A DNA stretch of 64,000 nucleotides from Pyropia yezoensis (taxonomy: Eukaryota > Rhodophyta > Bangiophyceae > Bangiales > Bangiaceae), in the NCBI GenBank assembly GCA_009829735.1, contig CM020618.1:31286894-31350893 (forward strand), in the 5' to 3' direction. The stretch's first letter is position 1; every line of letters starts with the position of its first letter. Of the stretch, positions 9,764-18,664 are shown in pieces. A program made the translations under genes and the position numbers. A model generated the notes under the pieces. It did no database searches and was not told the origin of the DNA. It saw only the letters and a list, made by a program, of their open reading frames with translations.

Positions 9764-10189
9764 TGTGAGGACCCACCCAAAACCGGGAAGCCCTCAACAT
9801 ACTCGTTGGGGTGTCAGCGGGCCCTGCCAGCCAATAGGGCGGCGGGGCACGGGGAAGAGGAAGGTGGTCTCGACGGGGGTGGTTCTGGGGAAGAAGATGG
9901 GCGCGACGTCGGTGGGGATCGAGGGTACAAAAGGTAAGCAGTGTATTTGGTCTGTGTCTGTCGTTGCCCCTCTCGTTGTGAGGACCCACCTAAAACCGGG
10001 GAGCCCTCAACGTACTCGTGGGGGTGTCAGCGGGCCCTGCGAGCCAATGGGGCGGCGGGGCACGGGGAAGAGGACGGTGGTCTCGACGGGGGTGGGTCTG
10101 GGGAAGAAGATGGGCGCGACGTCGGTGGGGATCGAGGGTACAAAAGGTAAACAGTGTCTTTGGTCTGTGTCTGTGGTTACCCCTCTCGT
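9764..10189. repeat. 213-bp tandem duplication inside the LTR
   Basis: The unit starting TGTGAGGACCCACC at 9764 is repeated at 9977, with the same pair at 16669 and 16882 in the other LTR. The unit includes the LTR terminus itself, so a second TGTGAGG end sits inside the LTR. The copies differ at scattered positions, so the duplication predates this insertion. Confidence 0.85.
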
Positions 10190-10946
10190 CTCCCCCGGTG
10201 GCGCCGACACTCACGCACTATATACTCGCGTCGGGGCACCCGAGGTGCCCCAAAGCATGCGTTTCCCCATCGCACCGCCGGTAGGCACAGAGCGGTCCAA
10301 AAACAAAGCATGTCTCTCAGAACAAAGCATGGGCGGGCGTGCGCACTAAAGGAGTGCAGCCCCAGTTTGCCCGAAACGAAGGGGGTCCCGTGGATGGCGC
10401 CCAGCGCGCCCCACCAGCCGGCTCCACACGCCGGTCGGCCAGAAGGTCCGACTGGCTGTAAGGGCCAGCAAGGCCAAATTCAATCAATCCCTTGACCGGC
10501 CAGCCAGTCACCAACCAGCTGGCCGAATTCAATCAATCCAAAAGCCGGCGAGCCAGTCATATCGCACTCAGCCGCCAGCGAGGATGTGCGGTGTCCTCAG
10601 TGTCGGTGAATCATGTGACTGGTCCTTGATGCCAGCTTTCGAGCAGCGCAGAGAATAAAATTCAGGCAGCACAGACGGGGATGTCCGCCCGTGGTTGGTC
10701 GACGATGTCACTCGCTCCTCGTTGTCGAGTTTCGACGTCCATGACAGGGTTCCGACAGTGCGTTGCCGGCGGCTTTCGTGCGGTCGGCCGACGTCCGCAA
10801 AATGTCACGGATACAGCGTGGTGTCGCCCAGGGTAGTGGGGAATTGATGTGTCTTGGGGGGAGTTATCGGGGCCGGACATGTAAGGAGAGGTCCCAGTCC
10901 ATATCCCCTGGGTTCCGGGTGGGGATTTAAGGGGCAAATCCTTACA
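9764..10946 (-). repeat. 3' LTR of the chromovirus
   Basis: Terminal repeat downstream of pol in the element's sense. Same length as the copy at 16669-17851 and almost identical. It contains a 213-bp internal tandem duplication and a TATATA motif at 10219-10224. Open frames through it are non-coding. Confidence 0.93.
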
Positions 10947-10960
10947 CCTCCCCCCCCTTA
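10947..10960 (-). other. Polypurine tract of the chromovirus
   Basis: On the minus strand TAAGGGGGGGGAGG lies directly before the 3' LTR start. Its first three bases are the pol stop codon. This is the standard plus-strand primer site for reverse transcription. Confidence 0.85.
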
Positions 10961-13900
10961 AGACGCGCATCGAAGAAACGCGTCTAAAACTTCAGGTGCG
11001 TTCACAAGGTCTTGCTTTGTCAGCCAAGAGTTCTCGCTGATGTCGCAGCCTTTCCATTTGACGAGGTACTGCAGTCGTCCACGGCGCTTTCGTGACCGTA
11101 TAATGGAGTCCACTTCATACTCGACCGAGCCATCCGGAAATGCAACTGGGGGTGGAACGGGAGGAAGTCGACCATACGGATCAGCGCGGTACGGCTTTAG
11201 GAGGCTTGCATGAAAGGCGTTGTGAACTTTGCGATCGAGGACAGCTAGAGGAAGATCGAGACGGAACGTGACGTCATTGATGCTCTCCGTGACTTTGTAG
11301 GGTCCGGAGTATTTGGGCATCAGCTTACGAGCGCCTTGAAAAGCGTCGGGTAAGAGGTTCTTGGTGCTGAGGAGTACGTGGTCGCCCACAGTGATTGTGC
11401 ATGGTCGGCGATGACGGTTTGCGTACGCCGCGCGCGTCTCATTGGCGCTCTTGATGGCGGCGATAGCCGTCTTTTGAGCATCGTGGAGGCTGGATAGCCA
11501 ATCCGACAAAGCAGGAAGATTTGAGTCCCTGCTGTCGAGGATGTCCATAGGCACGGTCCTTGGTTCAAGCCCGTAGTTCAAGAAAAATGGAGAGTACGTG
11601 GTTACGGCATTAGGTGACCGGTTGTACGCAACTTCCGCGCCAACGAGGAAAAGATCCCAGTCGCCTTGATGATGGTTGACGAAGTTTCTGAGGATTTCTT
11701 CAATTTTCTTGTTCATAATCTCAGTTTGGCCGTCCGTCTGCGGGTGGTAGGCCGATGAGGCTTTGATCTTGACCTTGAGGATCTTTGTCAGTGACCGCCA
11801 GAAGTTGGAGAAAAAGATGGGGTCGCGGTCACAGACGACTTCTTGAGGTAGGCCGTGGTTGCGATAGACGTGATCGTGGTAAAGCTGAGCTGTGACCGGC
11901 GCTGTACATTCCGGCTTCATTGGTGCCAGGCGAATCATCTTGGTGAGTCGGTCAACAACGACATAAATGCCGTTGTGGCCTCGTGGTGTCAGTGGCAGTG
12001 GGGTGATAAAGTCCATGGAGACACTTGCCCATCTTTGGCTTGGGGGTTCGAGTGGTTTGAGATGACCCAGAGGTGAATGAGTGCTAGCCTTGTTCCGCTG
12101 GCACGAATCACATGATTGTACGTATCTTTGGATGTCCTGCCGCATAGACTTCCAGTAGTAATTGGAAGCAACGGCCTTGGTGGTTTTCTTCACTCCCATG
12201 TGCCCTTGGCACGGGACGTCGTGGTAGTCGTGGAGGAGTCTTTGGCGTAGAGTACTAGCGGGGATGCACGTACGGTCACCTCGTTTCAACAACCTCATAT
12301 GAAACCGGTAGGGAGATACCGGGTCCTTGGCTAGGTCGGCAAATTCGGGGTCCGCTTTGTACTCTTGTTCTAGGGTGACAAGGTCTTGATCACTTTGGTT
12401 GATGGTCATGAGGTTGTTGATTTCAGTTTTCTTGAGGGTTTCGCCAATGGTCTTGGTCAGCACTCGACTAAGGAGATCTTGGTTGGGTTCGTGCTTGTCA
12501 GGGGCATCTTGGGGTTGCCTGGAAAGGGCATCAGCTACGGCGTTGGAGATGCCTTTGATCGGGACAATCTTGAACTGGAATTGGTTCAGAAGTTCAAGCC
12601 ACTTGACTTGGCGGTCGTTCAGCCTTTCTTGGGTTCGCAGGTATCTCAGGGACTCGTGGTCGGTATGGACCTCAAAGGGTCTTCCGTGGAGGTAGCAGCG
12701 CCAGTGCCGGATGGCCTGGACCACTGCGAGCAGCTCACGTTCGCGGATGCTGTAGCGTTGTTCGTGGATATTCAAGGTCAGGGAGAAGAATGCCACTGGA
12801 CGCCGTCCCTTTCCGTCGTCTTCTTCGAGGACTGCGCCAATAGCATACCCGCTGGCATCAGTAGACACGTAGATGGGATATCGTTTGTCAAACGGCCTTA
12901 GTACCGGTGCACTTGTTGTCAGAGTCCGCAGCTGCTCGAAGGCGCTTTGGGCGTCCGGCGTCCACTCAAAGTCGACCTTCCCCGTCAACCTCGTAAGAGG
13001 GGTAGCAACTGCGGCCATTCCCTTGATAAGTCGGCGATAGAAGTTGACCATACCGAGGAAGGACTGCACGTCCCTCTTGCTCTTGGGGGTTGCCCACGTC
13101 CGAATGGCTTGGACCTTCTGGTCCTCCATGGAAAAGCCTGCGTCAGATATGACGTGGCCGAGGTAATCGACAGTGGTTCGAGCGAATTGGCACTTACTTG
13201 CCTTGGCGTAAAGCTTGTGGTCTCGTAGCTTGGCCAGGGTTTTTCTCAGGTACTTGAGATGATCCTCGTAGGTTTCGCTGTAGACCAAAATGTCGTCTAA
13301 GTAGACGCAGATGAAGTCGTACAGGTAGGGTCTGAACACATCGTTCATCAAGTTCATGAAGACCGCGGGGGCGTTCGTCAGTCCGAAGGGTAGCACAGTA
13401 AACTCGAAGAATCCATACTTGGTCCGGAACGCCGTCAATGGGATGGTGTCAGGGTCCAGCCGGATCTGGTGGTAGCCAGAGCGGAGGTCAATCTTCGTGA
13501 AATACTTGGCCTTTCGTAGTTGATCAAAGATGTCATCGATACGTGGTAGAGGATACGCATTTTTGATGGTGGCCTTGCTCAATGCTCGGTAGTCGATGCA
13601 CATCCGCCAGCCGCCGTCCTTCTTCGCCGCAAATAGAACGGAGGAGCCCCACGGTGAGGCACTTGGCTGGATGAATCCCTTCCGAATCAAGGTCGCAAGT
13701 TGCGTCTTGAGTTCATCGAGTTCCCACTCGGAGAGGCGGTAAGTACCGCTGCGACGTGGTCCAGCGTCGTCGGTCAGCTTGATGCTAAACTTGTGACTAC
13801 GCTCGGGAGGGAGTCCGTCCGGGAGCTCAGCCGAGAAGACGTCAGCGTACTCCTTGAGAATCTGTTGGACTTCATTTTTGTCTTCAGCTTCTCCCATAAT

Positions 13901-14488
13901 GATGGAGTTGATGTCAAAGCTGCTTGAGGGGTCTTCAGACTGCAGGTAGATGGCGAATACAGGGGTCCTTTGGATGAGGTCACGTGCGAGTCGTTGCCGG
14001 CTAATGAGGCCCTCCGGTTTCTTGAGGGAGGTGGTGATAGAAATATTCTTGTGGTTGAACTTAAAGGATATTTTGTTCTTCTTGTTGTTGATCTTGGCGC
14101 CCTTGTCATCGCGCCATTTCTTACCGAGGATAACGTCGTACGCACTGAGGTCGCATACGGCGAACCGTAGTCGTTCTTGGTAAAGGCCGATGTGAATCTC
14201 TAAGGGTTCAATGGTTTCAGCGAGTACATGGGAACGTCCATCGGGCATGTTTGCCGCGAAGTCCGTTTCAGTGGTCTTGACATTCAGGGTTTTCATGAGG
14301 CGCCTGGAGACGACGTTGATGGGAGACCCGTCGTCGAAGAGCACCTTTACAACATGGCCATTGACAGAAGCAGTAGAAAGCAGTAGCCCGAGACGCGGGC
14401 CTTCAAAGGGTGACGATTTGTTTTCCGGAACCAAAGGAGCATCTTTCACCGTTGTTGACGACGGTTGCTGCTTCAGTTCCGCTGGCCT
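10958..14488 (-). CDS. pol: Chromovirus Pol: protease, reverse transcriptase, RNase H, integrase, chromodomain
   Basis: An unbroken frame of about 1176 codons, with no good ATG at its head. It overlaps the gag end one base back, so it is probably made as Gag-Pol by -1 frameshifting at 14488-14494. Numbering from codon 14449: retropepsin DDGSP at ~39-43; RT ~250-440 with VYLDD at 382-386; RNase H ~525-645 (STDAS, then HTDHES); integrase zinc motif H-H-C-C (~743-783, ending CDSC); integrase catalytic D813, D874 and E910; chromodomain over the last ~50 residues (YLVKWKGCDISENSW). The chromodomain of this group tethers integration to modified chromatin. All catalytic motifs seen are intact. DDG replaces the usual D(T/S)G in the protease. 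Confidence 0.93.
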   Translation of the reverse strand, partial: RPAELKQQPSSTTVKDAPLVPENKSSPFEGPRLGLLLSTASVNGHVVKVLFDDGSPINVVSRRLMKTLNVKTTETDFAANMPDGRSHVLAETIEPLEIHIGLYQERLRFAVCDLSAYDVILGKKWRDDKGAKINNKKNKISFKFNHKNISITTSLKKPEGLISRQRLARDLIQRTPVFAIYLQSEDPSSSFDINSIIMGEAEDKNEVQQILKEYADVFSAELPDGLPPERSHKFSIKLTDDAGPRRSGTYRLSEWELDELKTQLATLIRKGFIQPSASPWGSSVLFAAKKDGGWRMCIDYRALSKATIKNAYPLPRIDDIFDQLRKAKYFTKIDLRSGYHQIRLDPDTIPLTAFRTKYGFFEFTVLPFGLTNAPAVFMNLMNDVFRPYLYDFICVYLDDILVYSETYEDHLKYLRKTLAKLRDHKLYAKASKCQFARTTVDYLGHVISDAGFSMEDQKVQAIRTWATPKSKRDVQSFLGMVNFYRRLIKGMAAVATPLTRLTGKVDFEWTPDAQSAFEQLRTLTTSAPVLRPFDKRYPIYVSTDASGYAIGAVLEEDDGKGRRPVAFFSLTLNIHEQRYSIRERELLAVVQAIRHWRCYLHGRPFEVHTDHESLRYLRTQERLNDRQVKWLELLNQFQFKIVPIKGISNAVADALSRQPQDAPDKHEPNQDLLSRVLTKTIGETLKKTEINNLMTINQSDQDLVTLEQEYKADPEFADLAKDPVSPYRFHMRLLKRGDRTCIPASTLRQRLLHDYHDVPCQGHMGVKKTTKAVASNYYWKSMRQDIQRYVQSCDSCQRNKASTHSPLGHLKPLEPPSQRWASVSMDFITPLPLTPRGHNGIYVVVDRLTKMIRLAPMKPECTAPVTAQLYHDHVYRNHGLPQEVVCDRDPIFFSNFWRSLTKILKVKIKASSAYHPQTDGQTEIMNKKIEEILRNFVNHHQGDWDLFLVGAEVAYNRSPNAVTTYSPFFLNYGLEPRTVPMDILDSRDSNLPALSDWLSSLHDAQKTAIAAIKSANETRAAYANRHRRPCTITVGDHVLLSTKNLLPDAFQGARKLMPKYSGPYKVTESINDVTFRLDLPLAVLDRKVHNAFHASLLKPYRADPYGRLPPVPPPVAFPDGSVEYEVDSIIRSRKRRGRLQYLVKWKGCDISENSWLTKQDLVNAPEVLDAFLRCAS

Positions 14489-15351
14489 TTTGGGCAGTCC
14501 TTTGCCAGGTGCCCCTTTTCGCGACAGCGGAGGCAGAGTCCCTCGCGCATACAGCGCTGGCGCTCCTCGGGCGTGAGCTTCTGGACCTTGATGCTGGAAA
14601 TGTCCATGGGGACGACACCCGTCGCAGACGGCTTCCCAGAGGTGCTGCTGAGGTTGTTCGTGAAGCGCGAGGCTCCAGCCTTGGCAGCTTCTACGCGCAG
14701 GGCGTCTGTCATTAGAGGCTCGAGTTCAGTATAGTTCTTGAGGCACAGTGCCTGCCAGATGTCCCGCTTCAGACCTCGCGTGTAGCGGTCAATCTTTTCC
14801 GCTTCAGTGATGTCTGAGATGTCCACGACGACGTTCAGGAAAGTCTTGTTAAACGTCCCGACGTCCTTAATCTGTCGCCATGCGTGCAGCTTGTCCTGTG
14901 CCGCCTGCGTCTTGTTCAGGGGACTGAAGCGCCGGATGAGTGCAGCACGGAAGGCGTCCCAGCTCGAAACGTCTGTAGTCTGACTATAGGTATGCCACCA
15001 GTTGAACGCTTCTCCATCGAGATAGGTGCAAGCGACACGACACGCTTCGGCGGGTTCACTCAGCCGGACGTAGGAGTCCATGTGGGAGCACCACGCTTCA
15101 ATGGTCCCGGGTTTGCCAGAGAAAAGCCCGGCCTTGTTCGGCCGTGCGGGTTTTGCGTTCTCGCGGGCTGCTTTCGCCTTGGTCTCGGCGAGCTGCTGCT
15201 TCGTGTCTTCCAATTCCACCTTGTGTGCCTCAAGCTCGTCACGCATTCGCGTCACAAATGTCGTAAGCTGATTCCATGCCTCGACACTGGGGGTGCCGGA
15301 TGTCGACCCAGAAGTGACCGGGGTCCCGCCAGCAATACTCGAGGGGTCCAT
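14473..15351 (-). CDS. gag: Chromovirus Gag with CCHC zinc knuckle
   Basis: 292 residues from the ATG at 15351. The middle (~70-215) has the retrotransposon gag signature (CTYLDGEAFNWWHTYSQ, RRFSPLNK.AAQDKLHAWRQ). The C terminus carries one CCHC nucleocapsid knuckle (CLRCREKGHLAKDC) followed within five residues by the stop. A Gln/Lys/Glu-rich helix at ~30-70 may be coiled coil. The protein assembles the virus-like particle and packages RNA. Its last codons overlap the pol frame. Confidence 0.9.
   Translation of the reverse strand: MDPSSIAGGTPVTSGSTSGTPSVEAWNQLTTFVTRMRDELEAHKVELEDTKQQLAETKAKAARENAKPARPNKAGLFSGKPGTIEAWCSHMDSYVRLSEPAEACRVACTYLDGEAFNWWHTYSQTTDVSSWDAFRAALIRRFSPLNKTQAAQDKLHAWRQIKDVGTFNKTFLNVVVDISDITEAEKIDRYTRGLKRDIWQALCLKNYTELEPLMTDALRVEAAKAGASRFTNNLSSTSGKPSATGVVPMDISSIKVQKLTPEERQRCMREGLCLRCREKGHLAKDCPKGQRN
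14488..14494 (-). promoter_or_regulatory. Candidate -1 ribosomal frameshift heptamer C CCA AAA
   Basis: In the gag frame the minus strand reads TGC CCA AAA GGC, giving the canonical X XXY YYZ heptamer CCCAAAA in register, 12 nt before the gag TGA (14473-14475). A -1 slip here enters exactly the pol frame. No downstream pseudoknot was modelled. Confidence 0.6.
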
Positions 15352-15688
15352 CGTTTCCAGGAGTTAACTCCAGAAATTACAATTTCACAGGACAGAGCGA
15401 CCTGGACTTACAAGAAATGCCCAGTCGAAGTCCGGATAGATTTGTGGAAGAAATTTGGTCAAGCAACGTAGTGGCGCGCGACAATTGGTCAAGTGCTGAG
15501 GGATCGCGGTGACGACATCAAGAGCGTGCGACGCTATTTCGTTAAATCCAATCACGTCGCTCGAGGGCGCGCAATCGGATTTTCGGTCGGCTTCCGCGCT
15601 CGGGCCCGAGTCGGTCTCGTCGGATTCTCACGCGGGGGGGAGATCAGAGGGGAAAAATCGGGCTCTCGCGGTAGATCAATGGAGGTTG

Positions 15689-16477
15689 TCAATCGGTGCC
15701 CCGCGCCAGCTGGCGGTGGTGCGCCTTGCCACGCAAGTGGCTTTCGAATTGAACCACCGAATCAAATTCACGCCCACAGGGATCGCAGCGTGGGAGAGTG
15801 GAAGAGCGGTTGACAGTATTGCGATGCCGACGTGAGTTGCGATGGTCGCGCAACACCGATAGGCTGTTGCACGTCACACCGCAGGGCTTACACTGGTGTG
15901 TGCCCAGTGGGATGCGGCGGGCCTTGGCGATTCGGCGCTGTTCGCGCTGTTCCACCGCCCGCGCGGTGGTCGGCTTAATGCGCCCAATCAGCGGTGGGGG
16001 CGGCGCGATGAAACGGCGCGCCGCTTCCTGCGGGGGTAGCAGCAGGCGCCGGTTCGTCCGGGCCGCTGTGCCCGCCGAGGCAGGGCCCTTGCCCTTGCCC
16101 GAGAAAGGGGGCTTGGGGGCGGTCCGCCCCAGCAGGGATAGGTGCGGGGGGACCGCCTGGGTGGAGGTGGAGAAGGCGCCCGCCGGGGGGCTGCGTGCCC
16201 CCGGGTGGTGGTGCCCTCCCACGGGGCCGCGTGCCGACGGACTGCCGCGTGCCGACGAGCCGCGCGCTGTACCAGCGCCGCGGATCGTCGGGGGTGCGCG
16301 GGACGTCGGGGGTGCGCGGGTCTCAGGGTTTCCACGTGACGTGGCCACCGTGTTGCGGGCTGTCGTGCCGGAGGATGCCGACGCGGCCGCCACAGCCGAG
16401 GAAGAATATTCGGAACCTGATTGGGAACTCACTGGGACTCAACAATCGGTTGACCAAAAAGAAAAATTCCGTGACAT
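15689..16477 (-). pseudogene. Extra ORF upstream of gag: protein with two U1-type C2H2 zinc fingers, one in-frame TGA
   Basis: This sense-strand ORF lies in the leader between the 5' LTR and gag. From the ATG at 16477 the frame runs 12 codons, hits TGA at 16439-16441, then stays open for about 250 codons to 15689 with no further ATG. The N-terminal half is Ser/Ala/Pro/Gly-rich and basic. The C-terminal third has two fingers of the form C-X2-C-X12-H-X5-H: CKPCGVTC..LRDHRNSRRH and CDPCGREF..FESHLRGKAH. That spacing is typical of U1/zf-met fingers that bind double-stranded RNA or DNA. The TGA could be a nonsense mutation, a readthrough signal, or spliced out. It is not part of standard Ty3 coding capacity. 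It could regulate or package element RNA (speculative). Confidence 0.65.
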
Positions 16478-16648
16478 CAAGCGCGATGGCAGTGTCAGGA
16501 ATATATTCTTTCGGTGTGATTCGTGGAACCCACTGCGTTCGTATTACAATGCCCGTGGCGAGCCGAACGCAGGGGGCAACACGACGTCACAATCGCAGGG
16601 AGGTCCAAATCACGCACGGAATCGCAGTCACCGCCAGGTAGAAAGTCG

Positions 16649-16666
16649 AACAATCGGAAGCTACCA
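16649..16666 (-). other. Primer-binding site of the chromovirus
   Basis: On the minus strand, two bases after the 5' LTR comes TGGTAGCTTCCGATTGTT, complementary to a tRNA 3' end reading GGAAGCTACCA. The implied acceptor begins A-G-C with A73, compatible with an initiator-Met type tRNA. The tRNA identity is not established. Confidence 0.65.
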
Positions 16667-16668
16667 CA

Positions 16669-17851
16669 TGTGAGGACCCACCCAAAACCGGGGAGCCCTC
16701 AACATACTCGTTGGGGCGTCAGCGGGCCCTGCCAGCCAATAGGGCGGCGGGGCACGGGGAAGAGGAAGGTGGTCTCGACGGGGGTGGTTCTGGGGAAGAA
16801 GATGGGCGCGACGTCGGTGGGGATCGAGGGTACAAAAGGTAAGCAGTGTATTTGGTCTGTGTCTGTCGTTGCCCCTCTCGTTGTGAGGACCCACCTAAAA
16901 CCGGGGAGCCCTCAACGTACTCGTGGGGGTGTCAGCGGGCCCTGCGAGCCAATGTGGCGGCGGGGCACGGGGAAGAGGACGGTGGTCTCGACGGGGGTGG
17001 GTCTGGGGAAGAAGATGGGCGCGACGTCGGTGGGGATCGAGGGTACAAAAGGTAAACAGTGTCTTTGGTCTGTGTCTGTGGTTACCCCTCTCGTCTCCCC
17101 CGGTGGCGCCGACACTCACGCACTATATACTCGCGTCGGGGCACCCGAGGTGCCCCAAAGCATGCGTTTCCCCATCGCACCGCCGGTAGGCACAGAGCGG
17201 TCCAAAAACAAAGCATGTCTCTCAGAACAAAGCATGGGCGGGCGTGCGCACTAAAGGAGTGCAGCCCCAGTTTGCCCGAAACGAAGGGGGTCCCGTGGAT
17301 GGCGCCCAGCGCGCCCCACCAGCCGGCTCCACACGCCGGTCGGCCAGAAGGTCCGACTGGCTGTAAGGGCCAGCAAGGCCAAATTCAATCAATCCCTTGA
17401 CCGGCCAGCCAGTCACCAACCAGCTGGCCGAATTCAATCAATCCAAAAGCCGGCGAGCCAGTCATATCGCACTCAGCCGCCAGCGAGGATGTGCGGTGTC
17501 CTCAGTGTCGGTGAATCATGTGACTGGTCCTTGATGCCAGCTTTCGAGCAGCGCAGAGAATAAAATTCAGGCAGCACAGACGGGGATGTCCGCCCGTGGT
17601 TGGTCGACGATGTCACTCGCTCCTCGTTGTCGAGTTTCGACGTCCATGACAGGGTTCCGACAGTGCGTTGCCGGCGGCTTTCGTGCGGTCGGCCGACGTC
17701 CGCAAAATGTCACGGATACAGCGTGGTGTCGCCCAGGGTAGTGGGGAATTGATGTGTCTTGGGGGGAGTTATCGGGGCCGGACATGTAAGGAGAGGTCCC
17801 AGTCCATATCCCCTGGGTTCCGGGTGGGGATTTAAGGGGCAAATCCTTACA
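16669..17851 (-). repeat. 5' LTR of the chromovirus
   Basis: Promoter-bearing repeat for the minus-strand element; nearly identical to 9764-10946. Differences seen by eye: GGGAAG versus GGGGAG, GGGGTG versus GGGGCG, and CAATGG versus CAATGT. Confidence 0.93.
17124..17129 (-). promoter_or_regulatory. Possible TATA element of the 5' LTR
   Basis: TATATA in the context CGAGTATATAGTGCG on the minus strand, about 730 bp into the LTR and upstream of the tandem 213-bp units. It is the only clear TATA-like motif at a sensible place. Confidence 0.35.
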
Positions 17852-17943
17852 ACCCTCAAGCGGCTTGTCGGGGAGGGAGAGGGTGGCAGGTGCAGCCAGC
17901 CGGGGGCACACGCGGGACATGAGATGCGCGGTGTTGGACCGTC

Positions 17944-18205
17944 TCATGCCGCTGGTGTCCCCTGGCCGCTACCACCTGCCGCCTGTCCCCCACCCCGCCG
18001 CGCCCCCGGCTTTGGCACGCGCTGCCGGCCGTCAAATGGAAAGCAGCTGCGCTGCCGCATCTCCTGGATGAACTTCCACCTCGTGCTCATCGCCGCGTTG
18101 GTGTCCCGGCTGACGAGGCCGTGCTCCTCGCATGACCGCACTCCCCACATCCCAGAGCGCGAAGGGTCGCGGTAGGCGGGCACAGAGGGGGGGGGGCTCT
18201 TGGCC
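17944..18205 (-). pseudogene. C-terminal remnant resembling Fanzor/TnpB RNA-guided nuclease
   Basis: The minus-strand frame contains WGVRSCEEHGLVSRDTNAA followed by a charged helix with FIQEMRQR, then FPF. TnpB and its eukaryotic relatives the Fanzors end their RuvC-like nuclease with a zinc-ribbon Cys followed by RDxNAAxN, where the Asp is the third catalytic acidic residue, then a helix. Here only one Cys of the ribbon is obvious. The more N-terminal RuvC and WED-like parts were not found, so this is a short decayed fragment, lying immediately outside the chromovirus 5' LTR. The frame stays open to 18402 but is not recognisable there. The assignment rests on one motif plus its context. Confidence 0.45.
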
Positions 18206-18664
18206 AATGCCGTCGCCGCCTTCTTCGCCGCCTCGGCCCGACACGCCGTGCGTCGGCGCCCGTACCGCCGTGGGGTGGTGCGTATCCAAAAGCCACGGAT
18301 AGAGGCTGCCAGGCGGCCACGCCGCCCCGCCGTGCCGCGTCGGCGCCCGCGAATCAGGGAGCCGCGGGGAACCCTTGGCGCCGCTGCCGCCGTTGGAAGC
18401 ACAATTGCCAGCTTCTTGTAGCAATGGCCGCGCGCCTGGCTCTAGTTGTGCTCGGGCATATCTGCGGCGTGGGTAGCGCTGCCCCGCCCGGCGGGGGCGG
18501 CCCCACGCGCGGGCGCCCGCGCCACGGGCGGGGCGTAAATGGACAGCGCCGGCGGCGGTCTGAGGCGTGCCGCGGCCGCACCCCAGCGGCTTTGCCGGCT
18601 CCGCATCGACGCCCCCCCCCCCTGCTTCCCACCAAGGCGCCCGCCCCCCTCCGCAAGAGGCACT

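Larger units (their letters stand above)
9764..17851 (-). mobile_element. Near-intact Ty3 chromovirus (8.1 kb, minus orientation) with an extra upstream ORF
   Basis: Two 1183-bp direct repeats (9764-10946 and 16669-17851) begin TGTGAGGACC and end CCTTACA as read on the plus strand. They bound an internal region holding, in transcription order on the minus strand: primer-binding site, zinc-finger ORF, gag, pol with C-terminal chromodomain, polypurine tract. By eye I found only three differences between the LTRs, so the insertion is young. The five flanking bases are ACCCG on the left and ACCCT on the right, a 4/5 target duplication. PR-RT-RNaseH-INT order defines Ty3; the chromodomain defines a chromovirus. 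Confidence 0.93.

Noticed and set aside
9764-10349. Open frame translating PGSPQ..GVSGP twice, present at both 9.8 and 16.7 kb
   Set aside because: It is the LTR with its internal 213-bp duplication, not a duplicated gene.
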